Assembly: GCA_028697435.1 (NCBI GenBank)
Contig: JAQVFD010000168.1
Span: 1-5,145, forward strand
Origin: Clostridiaceae bacterium
GTDB lineage: Bacteria > Bacillota > Clostridia > Lutisporales > Lutisporaceae
Direction of reading: 5' to 3'
Length of the DNA: 5,145 nt
Shown here: piece by piece, positions 1 through 5,122 of the stretch
Numbering within the stretch: position 1 is the first letter of the stretch
How the letters are laid out: every line of letters starts with the position of its first letter
The notes under the pieces: model-generated
The model's input: only the letters and a program-made list of their open reading frames with translations
What the model was told of the DNA's origin: nothing
Databases searched by the model: none
Position numbers and translations under genes: made by a program

Positions 1-33
1 GAAGCATATCTGGGGGTGGATGAAGATGCTTAA
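1..33 (+). CDS. livG: C-terminal end of a probable branched-chain amino acid ABC transporter ATP-binding protein (LivG), partial
   Basis: Only the last ten codons are present, reading EAYLGVDEDA and then TAA at 31-33. The EAYLG ending is typical of LivG/LivF-type ATPases, and the complete gene that follows is LivF, whose usual upstream partner is livG. LivG and LivF form the heterodimeric cytoplasmic ATPase of the high-affinity branched-chain amino acid importer, together with the LivH and LivM permeases and a binding protein. The reading frame overlaps the start of livF, which indicates translational coupling within one operon. The identity rests on a very short tail plus context, so another LivF-like ATPase cannot be excluded. 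Confidence 0.7.
   Translation, partial: EAYLGVDEDA
12..19 (+). promoter_or_regulatory. Ribosome binding site that decides the livF start
   Basis: The purine-rich GGGGGTGG lies inside the last codons of the upstream gene. It is six bases from the ATG at 26 and directly abuts the ATG at 20, so it favours the start at 26. Confidence 0.6.
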
Positions 34-739
34 AATAGAAAATTTAGTTGTTGCATACGGCGGTATTGAAGCCTTGAAGGGAATCAGTCTCGAGGTTGAA
101 GAGGGGAAGATAGTAACGCTTATAGGTGCAAACGGCGCCGGTAAGAGTACTACGCTCAGATCAGTCATGGGGCTTGTCAAACCTAAACAGGGAACAATAA
201 CCTACATGGGGAAAAACCTGCTCAGTATGAAGACCCAGGAAATGGTAAGGCACGGGATAACCCTTGTACCTGAAGGAAGAAGAATCTTTCCAAACCTTTC
301 AGTACTTGAAAACCTTAGAATCGGTGCTTTTGCAAGAAACGACGAAAAGGAAATAAAAGAAGATATAGAGATGGTGTATGGCTTGTTCCCCATTCTTAAG
401 GAGAGAAGCTGGCAGACGGCTGGCACATTGTCAGGAGGCGAGCAGCAGATGCTTGCAGTCGGAAGGGCACTGATGTCGAGACCGAAGCTTATGATGATGG
501 ATGAGCCCTCATTGGGACTTGCGCCGCTTATAGTTAAGGAGATATTTAACATTATTAAGGAAGTAAACAAGCAGGGAGTTACAATTCTCCTTATTGAACA
601 AAACGCAAATGCAGCGCTTCATATCGCAGATACAGGATATGTTATGGAGACGGGAATAATAACAATGAGTGGAACAGGAGCGGAACTGCTTGCAAATCCT
701 GATGTAAAGAAAGCATATTTAGGAGCGGAAGCCCATTAG
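26..739 (+). CDS. livF: High-affinity branched-chain amino acid ABC transporter, ATP-binding protein LivF
   Basis: This is one of the two ATPase subunits that power uptake of leucine, isoleucine and valine (or related amides) through LivH/LivM. It acts on the cytoplasmic face of the membrane. Counting from the ATG at 26 it has 237 residues, normal for LivF. Visible motifs are Walker A GANGAGKST (34-42), the LivF-specific VPEGRRIFPNLSVLENL stretch in the Q-loop region, signature LSGGEQQ (135-141), Walker B LMMMDEPSLGLAP, and IEQNANAAL, where LivF proteins carry Gln in place of the usual H-loop His. The start at 26 is preferred over the in-frame ATG at 20. It gives the standard MLKIENL N-terminus and puts the GGGGGTGG ribosome binding site (12-19) six bases upstream, whereas the ATG at 20 touches it. 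The gene overlaps the preceding stop by eight bases (ATGCTTAA). It is the last gene of its operon, followed by a hairpin terminator. Confidence 0.95.
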   Translation: MLKIENLVVAYGGIEALKGISLEVEEGKIVTLIGANGAGKSTTLRSVMGLVKPKQGTITYMGKNLLSMKTQEMVRHGITLVPEGRRIFPNLSVLENLRIGAFARNDEKEIKEDIEMVYGLFPILKERSWQTAGTLSGGEQQMLAVGRALMSRPKLMMMDEPSLGLAPLIVKEIFNIIKEVNKQGVTILLIEQNANAALHIADTGYVMETGIITMSGTGAELLANPDVKKAYLGAEAH

Positions 740-747
740 AGAAAGTG

Positions 748-773
748 AAGGCCGGATTTTTTAATCCGGCCTT
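748..773. terminator. Bidirectional intrinsic terminator between livF and the convergent ATPase gene
   Basis: An 11-bp perfect stem (AAGGCCGGATT at 748-758 paired with AATCCGGCCTT at 763-773) encloses a TTTT loop. The stem has a GC-rich core. The rightward T-run is short (772-774) and is followed by a T-rich stretch. Read leftward, the hairpin directly follows the stop codon of the minus-strand gene, TAA at 775-773, and is followed by TTCACTTTC. The position between two convergent genes fits a shared terminator. Efficiency may be modest because neither tail is a long uninterrupted T-tract. Confidence 0.8.
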
Positions 774-2017
774 TATCTCTGGTTCCGATTTATATACACT
801 TCTGTATCGCCCTTTTTTACTGCTTTCAGCTCAGAGGTAAAAAGCTTGTTTTCCGGGTGTTGTTCCATAATGTCAAGGACTTCTATGAGCTTTGTCAGGT
901 ATTCTCTGATACTCAGTTCGGATAGTTTTGCTCCGAATTTTCTGCAGGATATAAAGGTCCAGCTTCTTATAGACTCATTACTGGTCATTGGCTCAAAGTT
1001 ATAAAGGATTTTATATATTTCGATGATTCTGTCGGTAAGCTCCTGAAATTCTTCGGTACTGAGCTTCTGAAGCCTTATTACGGGCTGTCTTGCATCATAC
1101 ATAACGGAATTGGATTTATCTATGGCATCTCCCAGCCTTTGGGTTAAAGCCTCGTAGGTTTTTATACCTTTTTCGGGATTCTCAAAGAAGTCATTTGTAG
1201 CGGCAAAAACGAACATGCAGCTTCCCAACTCTCCCGAGCAGCATGTATCAATAATGTTTCTGAGGTTTTCATAAGATACTCTTCGGATATCCACTCTATC
1301 ACTCATAATCAACTCAAGTTCATCTATAAGGATTACCAGTCCGCTGTAACCAAGAAGCTTAATCAGCTCAACAAAGGCCTTTAAAAAGTCCATGGAATTA
1401 AGCCTATCTACGTTACCTATTACATCAAACTTCGCTTTAAGATTTGCGGGGATGTTCTTTTCCCCCATAAGCCAGGAGGCAATTGCGTCAGATAATGCTC
1501 TGTCCTTCTCTATCCTGGCTCTTATATACGCCAGGAAAGCCCTGGCAAAGGACAAATTATACCTGTTAAGCAGTGATATGACCTTACTTATTTCCGCAGC
1601 AGCACTGTCCTTGTTAGCCGACTCCTGAAGCCTTGAGATCCAGAGATCAAATATGCTCTCAAAGCTTGAGACAGAGCTTCCTGTAATATTAAGAGTAAGA
1701 TTATGCATAACATGATAGTATAAGTGTTCAAGATTATTGAATCTGAAGCCTCTGTCCACCTGTATCTTTGACACGATAAAATCATTTTTGACAGCAGCTT
1801 GCTTGATCACATTCATAAAAAAGGACTTTCCGGAGCCGTATTCTCCGTTCAGAAACTTCACAGTGCCGCTGCCTTCGGAAATCACTTGGAAGCACCTTTG
1901 GAACTCTTTAATCTCCCTGTTTCTTCCTACGCAGAGGAACTCCAGGTCGCAGTCAGGGACAACGCCGTTTTTTAGTGCATTTATTATGTTTCTTGCTCTT
2001 TGTACAGTAAGCTCCAT
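773..2017 (-). CDS. BrxC/BrxD-family (DUF2791-type) P-loop ATPase, orphan
   Basis: The product is a 414-residue single-domain ATPase. The N-terminus (ARNIINALKNGVVP) matches the short helical lead of BrxD-like proteins. Walker A is GEYGSGKS (58-65). Walker B is LVILIDELE (227-235, D232/E233), followed by the family-style YENLRNIID. A sensor-1-like strand is FVFAATNDFF (269-278), and a candidate arginine finger lies in ALTQRLGD (R294). The C-terminal part (VIRLQKLSTEEFQELTDRI, then the LSIREYLTKLIEVLDIMEQHP region) resembles the BrxD helical end, so the domain looks complete. In BREX phage-defence systems BrxC and BrxD are AAA-like ATPases, but no methylase, PglZ, Lon-like or helicase partner is visible here. 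The function is therefore not assigned beyond nucleotide-dependent regulation or defence. The gene converges on livF and diverges from the ABC-F gene. The start is supported by GAGGGGAG six bases upstream. Family recognition is from memory of the motif pattern. Confidence 0.85.
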   Translation of the reverse strand: MELTVQRARNIINALKNGVVPDCDLEFLCVGRNREIKEFQRCFQVISEGSGTVKFLNGEYGSGKSFFMNVIKQAAVKNDFIVSKIQVDRGFRFNNLEHLYYHVMHNLTLNITGSSVSSFESIFDLWISRLQESANKDSAAAEISKVISLLNRYNLSFARAFLAYIRARIEKDRALSDAIASWLMGEKNIPANLKAKFDVIGNVDRLNSMDFLKAFVELIKLLGYSGLVILIDELELIMSDRVDIRRVSYENLRNIIDTCCSGELGSCMFVFAATNDFFENPEKGIKTYEALTQRLGDAIDKSNSVMYDARQPVIRLQKLSTEEFQELTDRIIEIYKILYNFEPMTSNESIRSWTFISCRKFGAKLSELSIREYLTKLIEVLDIMEQHPENKLFTSELKAVKKGDTEVYINRNQR

Positions 2018-2023
2018 AACTTG

Positions 2024-2031
2024 CTCCCCTC
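2024..2031 (-). promoter_or_regulatory. Ribosome binding site of the BrxC/D-like ATPase gene
   Basis: On the minus strand GAGGGGAG lies six bases before the ATG at 2017. It is a strong Shine-Dalgarno match and fixes the start. I did not find a convincing promoter for this gene further upstream. Confidence 0.75.
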
Positions 2032-2135
2032 GTGTTTTTGTCTTATTTCAGTAAATTCGACATAACGGAATATTTTCCTTCCATACCATGAATAACAATT
2101 TTCCTGTATAAGCGGCGGCTGATGCAAACTACAGC

Positions 2136-2164
2136 TTGACTTCCACAGGTCACTTTACTATAAT
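2136..2164 (+). promoter_or_regulatory. Sigma-A promoter for the ABC-F gene
   Basis: TTGACT (2136-2141) and TATAAT (2159-2164) are separated by exactly 17 bases. This is eleven of twelve consensus positions with ideal spacing. Transcription would begin near 2171, giving a leader of about 240 bases before the ABC-F start codon. A strong constitutive promoter with a long structured leader implies that control is exerted after initiation. Confidence 0.85.
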
Positions 2165-2199
2165 AAGTACGAAACAAAGAAAGGCAAGGTATTAAATAC

Positions 2200-2217
2200 A
2201 TGAGGATATTATTCTAA
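2200..2217 (+). CDS. Candidate leader peptide of five residues
   Basis: ATG AGG ATA TTA TTC TAA encodes MRILF. It begins about 29 bases after the predicted transcription start and is preceded by AAGGCAAGG (2181-2189), a partial Shine-Dalgarno match about ten bases before the ATG. It is the only ATG-started short ORF in the first part of the leader. Such short ORFs in erm, msr and vga/vmlR-type leaders act as sensors on which drug-bound ribosomes stall. No homology can be judged from five residues, so the call rests on position alone. Confidence 0.45.
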   Translation: MRILF

Positions 2218-2236
2218 TCAGGAACAACTAAACATT

Positions 2237-2273
2237 TAGCAGATTTATCCTTGTACCAAGGTTTATTCTGCTA
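2237..2273 (+). promoter_or_regulatory. Leader stem-loop downstream of the small ORF
   Basis: The outer stem is TAGCAGA (2237-2243) with TCTGCTA (2267-2273), seven perfect pairs. The inner stem is CCTTG (2249-2253) with CAAGG (2257-2261) around a three-base loop. The two are separated by a symmetric TTTAT/TTTAT internal loop. The left arm TAGCAG could instead pair with CTGCTA at 2334-2339, which lies in the left arm of the downstream terminator, so this hairpin could switch with the terminator. Confidence 0.55.
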
Positions 2274-2282
2274 TTCATTCGG

Positions 2283-2392
2283 TTCCGGTTGGGATACATA
2301 GTCCTACATTTATTATTTTTAACATAATGTTTGCTGCTACAGATGATTATCGTCTCGGGCGTGCTTTTTACAGCTATGTATCCTCTCCGGAA
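2283..2392 (+). promoter_or_regulatory. Long-range stem enclosing the leader terminator
   Basis: GGATACATAG (2292-2301) is a perfect ten-base complement of CTATGTATCC (2374-2383). The pairing continues outward after a small internal loop with TTCCGG (2283-2288) against CCGGAA (2387-2392), sixteen Watson-Crick pairs in total plus a G-T. The right arm ends four bases before the ABC-F Shine-Dalgarno sequence. It can form only after polymerase has passed the terminator, and it would compete with the hairpin proposed at 2382-2404. Confidence 0.6.
2333..2369 (+). terminator. Candidate attenuator terminator in the ABC-F leader
   Basis: The apical stem AGATGA (2341-2346) pairs with TCGTCT (2350-2355) around a TTA loop. 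After a two-by-two internal loop, GCTGCT (2333-2338) pairs with GGCGTGC (2358-2364), with one bulged T and two G-T pairs. TTTTT (2365-2369) follows immediately. It would stop transcription about 40 bases before the ABC-F start codon. The stem is imperfect, so it may be a weak or regulated terminator. Confidence 0.5.
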
Positions 2393-2404
2393 AAGCAGGA
2401 GGGG
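2382..2404 (+). promoter_or_regulatory. Possible Shine-Dalgarno-sequestering hairpin
   Basis: CCTCTCC (2382-2388) can pair with GGAGGGG (2398-2404), seven pairs including one G-T, around a nine-base loop. This would bury the Shine-Dalgarno sequence. The CC-containing arm is the same stretch used by the long-range stem, so the two folds are mutually exclusive. Derived by eye only. Confidence 0.4.
2397..2404 (+). promoter_or_regulatory. Ribosome binding site that decides the ABC-F start
   Basis: AGGAGGGG lies seven bases before the ATG at 2412. It is the reason for rejecting the longer TTG-started frame beginning at 2331. Confidence 0.85.
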
Positions 2405-2411
2405 TATTTTT

Positions 2412-4037
2412 ATGCTTTTGTTAGATATTAAGAATATAAAGAAATATTACGGTGAAAGGCTCATTCTGGATGCAAAGGACTTTAAGGCATACTATGGAGA
2501 GATAATCGGTATAGTAGGAGCAAATGGTTCCGGCAAGACAACGTTCCTTGACATAATTGCAGGAAGGAATATACCTGAGGAAGGCAGTGTTAATCTGTAC
2601 GGAGAAATCTCATATATAACGCAGCTTGACTTGGAGGCAGCCTCAGAGGTAAATAATAGAATGGCAAAGGAATTTAATCTGGGCTTCAATAGTATTGATA
2701 CGGCAAGCGGAGGAGAAAAGACAAGATTTAAGATTGCCAGCAGTCTTTCGGAAAACAGCAGTATACTGCTTGCTGATGAGCCTACCTCAAATCTGGATAT
2801 ACAAGGAATAGAGCTTCTGGAAAAAAGGCTGGCAGGTTATAAGGGATTGATATTGATTGTATCTCATGACAGAGAGCTTTTGGATAAGCTTTGCAGCAGT
2901 ATAGTTGAGATAGAGGGAGGAAAGTTGAAGCGATACAGCGGCGGTTACTCCCAATACAAGCAGCAAAAGGATGCGAAGTTTGAAAGGACTCAATTTGAAT
3001 ACCATCAGTACACAGAGAATAAAAAGGCCTTGGAAGATGCTATTAAAGAGAAGAAAAGCAGAACAGCTTCCATGAAAAAAGCACCTGGCCGAATGGGGAA
3101 TTCAGAGGCACGACTTCATAAGATGGGAAACCAAAAGGCAAAAGGGAACATAGACAAAGCAATCAAAGCAATGGAAACAAGGATAAGCAAGCTTGAGGCA
3201 AAGGAAAAGCCGAAGGAGCAGCTGCATGTCAAAATAGATATGCAGGATGCGGAGAAGCTTGTAAGCAGAATACTGATATCGGGAAAGGGTATAACAAAAG
3301 CCTTTGGCTCCAAGGAACTGTTCAGGGAAGCGGAGTTTGAAATTCCTAACGGATCCAAGACTGCTCTATTAGGAGGAAATGGCACGGGTAAATCTACCCT
3401 CCTTAATATGATAATGGGGGGAGATATGTCTATTAAACTTGCCAATGGTACGAAACTTGGATATTTCCGCCAAGGAACGGACATTCTCGAGGATGATGAA
3501 ACAATACTTGAAAATGTTACAAAAGATAGTATATATCCGGAGTACTTTGTGAGGACTATACTTGCAAGACTGCTCTTCAAAAAAGACGATGTATATAAAA
3601 AGGCGGGAAATCTTAGCGGAGGGGAGAGGGTAAGAACCTGCTTCGCAAAAATATTTTGCTCCGATGCAAATGTCATTGTTCTTGACGAGCCCACCAACTA
3701 TCTTGATATAAGCTCTATGGAAGCGGTGGAAAATGCTATGAAGCTATTTGAGGGCACTATATTTTTTGCATCTCATGACAGGAAGCTAATCAGCAGCACC
3801 GCTGACAGGATTATATTCATTGAGGACTTCAGACTGAATACCTTTGAAGGAAGTTACGGTGAATATATTGATTCCGGGGATACTGACATAAATAAGAAAA
3901 AGCTGCTTCTTGATACCAGGCTTTCCGAGGTTATAAGCAGGCTGTCCATGCCCGGGAAAGGTGATGACGTAGAACAGTTGGATATGGAATATAAAAAGAT
4001 ACTGGCTGAAATAAGACAGCTGGAGACAAGCAAGTAG
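2412..4037 (+). CDS. ABC-F ATPase, probable antibiotic-resistance ribosomal protection protein (Vga/Lsa/VmlR/CplR type)
   Basis: This 541-residue soluble protein has two ABC domains and no membrane segment. Domain 1 carries Walker A GANGSGKT (36-43), signature ASGGEK (98-103, Ala in place of the usual Leu), Walker B ILLADEPTSNLD (118-129, catalytic Glu 123) and switch His 152. Domain 2 carries GGNGTGKS (321-328), LSGGER (401-406), IVLDEPTNYLD (422-432, Glu 426) and His 455. Between them is a long charged helical linker (about 183-275) containing RMGNSEARLHKMGNQKAK, of the kind that reaches toward the peptidyl transferase centre in resistance ABC-Fs. The tail (about 500-541) resembles the C-terminal extension of VmlR/Vga. 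Such proteins bind the ribosomal E site and dislodge lincosamides, pleuromutilins or streptogramin A. The substrate range cannot be read from sequence, and a housekeeping ABC-F is less likely but possible. The ATG at 2412 is chosen for its AGGAGGGG site and normal MLLLDIKNI start. It is transcribed alone behind a strong promoter and structured leader. Confidence 0.92.
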   Translation: MLLLDIKNIKKYYGERLILDAKDFKAYYGEIIGIVGANGSGKTTFLDIIAGRNIPEEGSVNLYGEISYITQLDLEAASEVNNRMAKEFNLGFNSIDTASGGEKTRFKIASSLSENSSILLADEPTSNLDIQGIELLEKRLAGYKGLILIVSHDRELLDKLCSSIVEIEGGKLKRYSGGYSQYKQQKDAKFERTQFEYHQYTENKKALEDAIKEKKSRTASMKKAPGRMGNSEARLHKMGNQKAKGNIDKAIKAMETRISKLEAKEKPKEQLHVKIDMQDAEKLVSRILISGKGITKAFGSKELFREAEFEIPNGSKTALLGGNGTGKSTLLNMIMGGDMSIKLANGTKLGYFRQGTDILEDDETILENVTKDSIYPEYFVRTILARLLFKKDDVYKKAGNLSGGERVRTCFAKIFCSDANVIVLDEPTNYLDISSMEAVENAMKLFEGTIFFASHDRKLISSTADRIIFIEDFRLNTFEGSYGEYIDSGDTDINKKKLLLDTRLSEVISRLSMPGKGDDVEQLDMEYKKILAEIRQLETSK

Positions 4038-4068
4038 TTTACGCAGATATTAATTTAATTGTCAATAT

Positions 4069-4117
4069 AAGGCAGAAAACCTGTTAAATATATTAACAGG
4101 TTTTCTGCTTTGGTTTG
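4069..4117 (+). terminator. Intrinsic terminator after the ABC-F gene
   Basis: The stem is 19 bp (4069-4087 with 4093-4111, one G-T pair), containing GGCAGAAAACCTGTTAA and its complement, with a five-base ATATA loop. The downstream T-rich tail is interrupted (TTTGGTTTG). The hairpin separates the ABC-F unit from the ptb promoter region. Confidence 0.85.
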
Positions 4118-4118
4118 T

Positions 4119-4149
4119 TCATGTATAATTGAATTGTAGTAATACATGA
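4119..4149 (+). promoter_or_regulatory. Inverted repeat over the ptb promoter, candidate operator
   Basis: TCATGTAT (4119-4126) and ATACATGA (4142-4149) are perfect eight-base inverted arms separated by 15 bases. The left arm overlaps the -10 hexamer and the right arm lies just past the predicted start point. This is a reasonable place for a repressor dimer, but an RNA hairpin at the very 5' end or chance are alternatives. Confidence 0.4.
4124..4129 (+). promoter_or_regulatory. Probable -10 element of the ptb promoter
   Basis: A perfect TATAAT sits 69 bases before the ptb start codon. The -35 position for 17-base spacing falls in the terminator stem and reads TTTTCT (4101-4106), a poor match, so the promoter may be weak or activator-dependent. 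Transcription would begin near 4136. Confidence 0.45.
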
Positions 4150-4184
4150 TCAATGGGACATATGCGTATTTACTCATATAGGGG

Positions 4185-4190
4185 AAAGGA
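4185..4190 (+). promoter_or_regulatory. Ribosome binding site that decides the ptb start
   Basis: AAAGGA ends seven bases before the ATG at 4198. The in-frame ATG at 4192 is only one base away from it, and the ATG at 4153 has no comparable site, so 4198 is preferred. Confidence 0.65.
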
Positions 4191-4197
4191 CATGGAT

Positions 4198-5106
4198 ATG
4201 ATAAAAGATTTTGAAACAATACTTAAGCATGCAAAGGAATCAGGACCTAAGACCATTGCAGTAGCAGCCGCAGAAGATGATGATGTTCTAAAGGCGGTTG
4301 AATATGCAAGACTGGAGGGCATTATCAATGCCATACTTATAGGAGACAAAGAGATTATTGAAACAATATTGGAAGAAAACTGTATCTCTCCGGATGAATA
4401 CATAATTTTGGATGTGAAGGATAAGGCGGAAGCTTGCACCAGGGCGGTTCAATTGGTTAGGACAGGCCGTGCTTCAACAATTATGAAGGGCTTTGTGGAT
4501 ACATCCGTTATTTTAAAAGCAGTATTGAATAAAGAAGCAGGCTTGCCCCTGGAGGGGCTTCTCAGCCATGTGGGGGTATTAAAGGTAGACAGGTATGACA
4601 GGTTTTTTATAATCAGTGACTCTGCGCTGAACATTTCCCCTTCTCTTGAAGATAAAGTCGGAATAATAGAAAACGCAGTTAAAGTTGCCCATGCCTTAGG
4701 AAATCCGAATCCAAAAGTAGCAATTATCTGTCCTGTTGAAAAAGTAAACGAAAAAATTGTTTCAACTGTTCATGCTGCTGAGTTGGTTAAAATGAATGAA
4801 GAAGGAATAATTACCGGCTGTATTGTTGGCGGTCCCTTTGCATTAGATAATGCAGTATCTGAAGAGGCAGCAAAGCATAAAGGAATAAGCCATCCTGTGG
4901 CGGGGAAAGCAGATGTGCTGATTACTCCAAACTTGGAAGTAGGAAATGTTCTTAATAAGGCTATGGAATACTTTGCATATACTGAAAAGGCAGGGATAAT
5001 TATGGGAGCAGGGGCTCCGATTGTACTTACTTCAAGGGCAAGCTCCAGCGTATCAAAACTGAATTCAATAGCTGTTGCAGTATTGGTAGCAGATAAAATA
5101 TCATAA
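4198..5106 (+). CDS. ptb: Phosphate butyryltransferase (Ptb)
   Basis: The enzyme converts butyryl-CoA and phosphate to butyryl phosphate and CoA in the cytoplasm. A kinase then uses the acyl phosphate to make ATP. Family members also accept branched-chain acyl-CoAs such as isobutyryl- and isovaleryl-CoA. Counting from 4198 it has 302 residues, matching clostridial Ptb of about 300. The N-terminus MIKDFETILKHAKE, the stretch MKGFVDTSVILKAVLNKEAG (96-115), SHVGVL (123-128), ENAVKVAHALGNPNPKVAII, the SEEAAKHKG stretch, KADVLITPNLEVGN and APIVLTSRASS (273-283) line up with Ptb from solventogenic clostridia as I remember it. Where that enzyme reads SRADS this one reads SRASS (Ser 282). The shortness and the Ptb-specific segments argue against phosphate acetyltransferase. 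The gene has its own probable promoter and is followed after 16 bases by another gene with a strong ribosome binding site, so it heads an operon. Confidence 0.93.
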   Translation: MIKDFETILKHAKESGPKTIAVAAAEDDDVLKAVEYARLEGIINAILIGDKEIIETILEENCISPDEYIILDVKDKAEACTRAVQLVRTGRASTIMKGFVDTSVILKAVLNKEAGLPLEGLLSHVGVLKVDRYDRFFIISDSALNISPSLEDKVGIIENAVKVAHALGNPNPKVAIICPVEKVNEKIVSTVHAAELVKMNEEGIITGCIVGGPFALDNAVSEEAAKHKGISHPVAGKADVLITPNLEVGNVLNKAMEYFAYTEKAGIIMGAGAPIVLTSRASSSVSKLNSIAVAVLVADKIS

Positions 5107-5110
5107 TTTT

Positions 5111-5117
5111 GGAGGGG
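5111..5117 (+). promoter_or_regulatory. Ribosome binding site of the gene after ptb
   Basis: GGAGGGG lies five bases before the ATG at 5123, a strong site that supports a real downstream gene. Confidence 0.8.
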
Positions 5118-5122
5118 TACAT

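Larger units (their letters stand above)
2171..2411 (+). promoter_or_regulatory. Structured 5' leader of the ABC-F gene, candidate attenuator
   Basis: This untranslated leader lies between the predicted transcription start and the ABC-F start codon. In order it holds a five-codon ORF, a stem-loop (2237-2273), the left arm of a long-range stem (2283-2301), a candidate intrinsic terminator (2333-2369), the right arm of the long-range stem (2374-2392), and a Shine-Dalgarno sequence (2397-2404). ABC-F ribosome-protection genes in Firmicutes are often controlled by antibiotic-sensing attenuator leaders with a small upstream ORF, and this arrangement fits that plan. The assignment as an attenuator is inference from hand-drawn pairings; no known riboswitch consensus was recognised. 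Confidence 0.6.

Noticed and set aside
202..570. Minus-strand open frame of 122 codons inside livF
   Set aside because: It is antisense to conserved LivF motifs and has no family resemblance; a shadow frame.
26..739. Gln in place of His in the LivF H-loop and Glu in the Q-loop region as degenerate catalytic sites
   Set aside because: IEQNA and VPEGR are characteristic of LivF proteins in general and do not indicate decay.
1737..2054. Plus-strand open frame of 105 codons across the ATPase 5' end
   Set aside because: It is antisense to the Walker A region of the ATPase and has no ribosome binding site; a shadow frame.
2040..2135. Minus-strand promoter for the ATPase gene
   Set aside because: The best pair found (TTGTTA and AATATT, 18-base spacing) matches only four of six bases in each box. 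It is too weak to list.
2310..2331. AT-rich hairpins around 2310-2331 (ATTAT/ATAAT, AACAT/ATGTT)
   Set aside because: Arms are only five A/T-dominated pairs, expected by chance in this composition.
2331..2411. N-terminal extension of the ABC-F frame to a TTG at 2331
   Set aside because: It lacks a ribosome binding site, adds 27 residues absent from the family, and runs through the candidate terminator hairpin. The ATG at 2412 has AGGAGGGG at ideal spacing.
3116..3697. Minus-strand open frame of 193 codons
   Set aside because: It lies wholly antisense to the ABC-F coding region, is Ser/Leu/Ile-rich as expected of a shadow frame, and shows no recognisable motif.
4153..4197. Longer ptb start at the ATG at 4153 (or 4192)
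   Set aside because: The extra residues MGHMRIYSYRGKDMD are not part of the Ptb family start, and the AAAGGA site is correctly spaced only for 4198.
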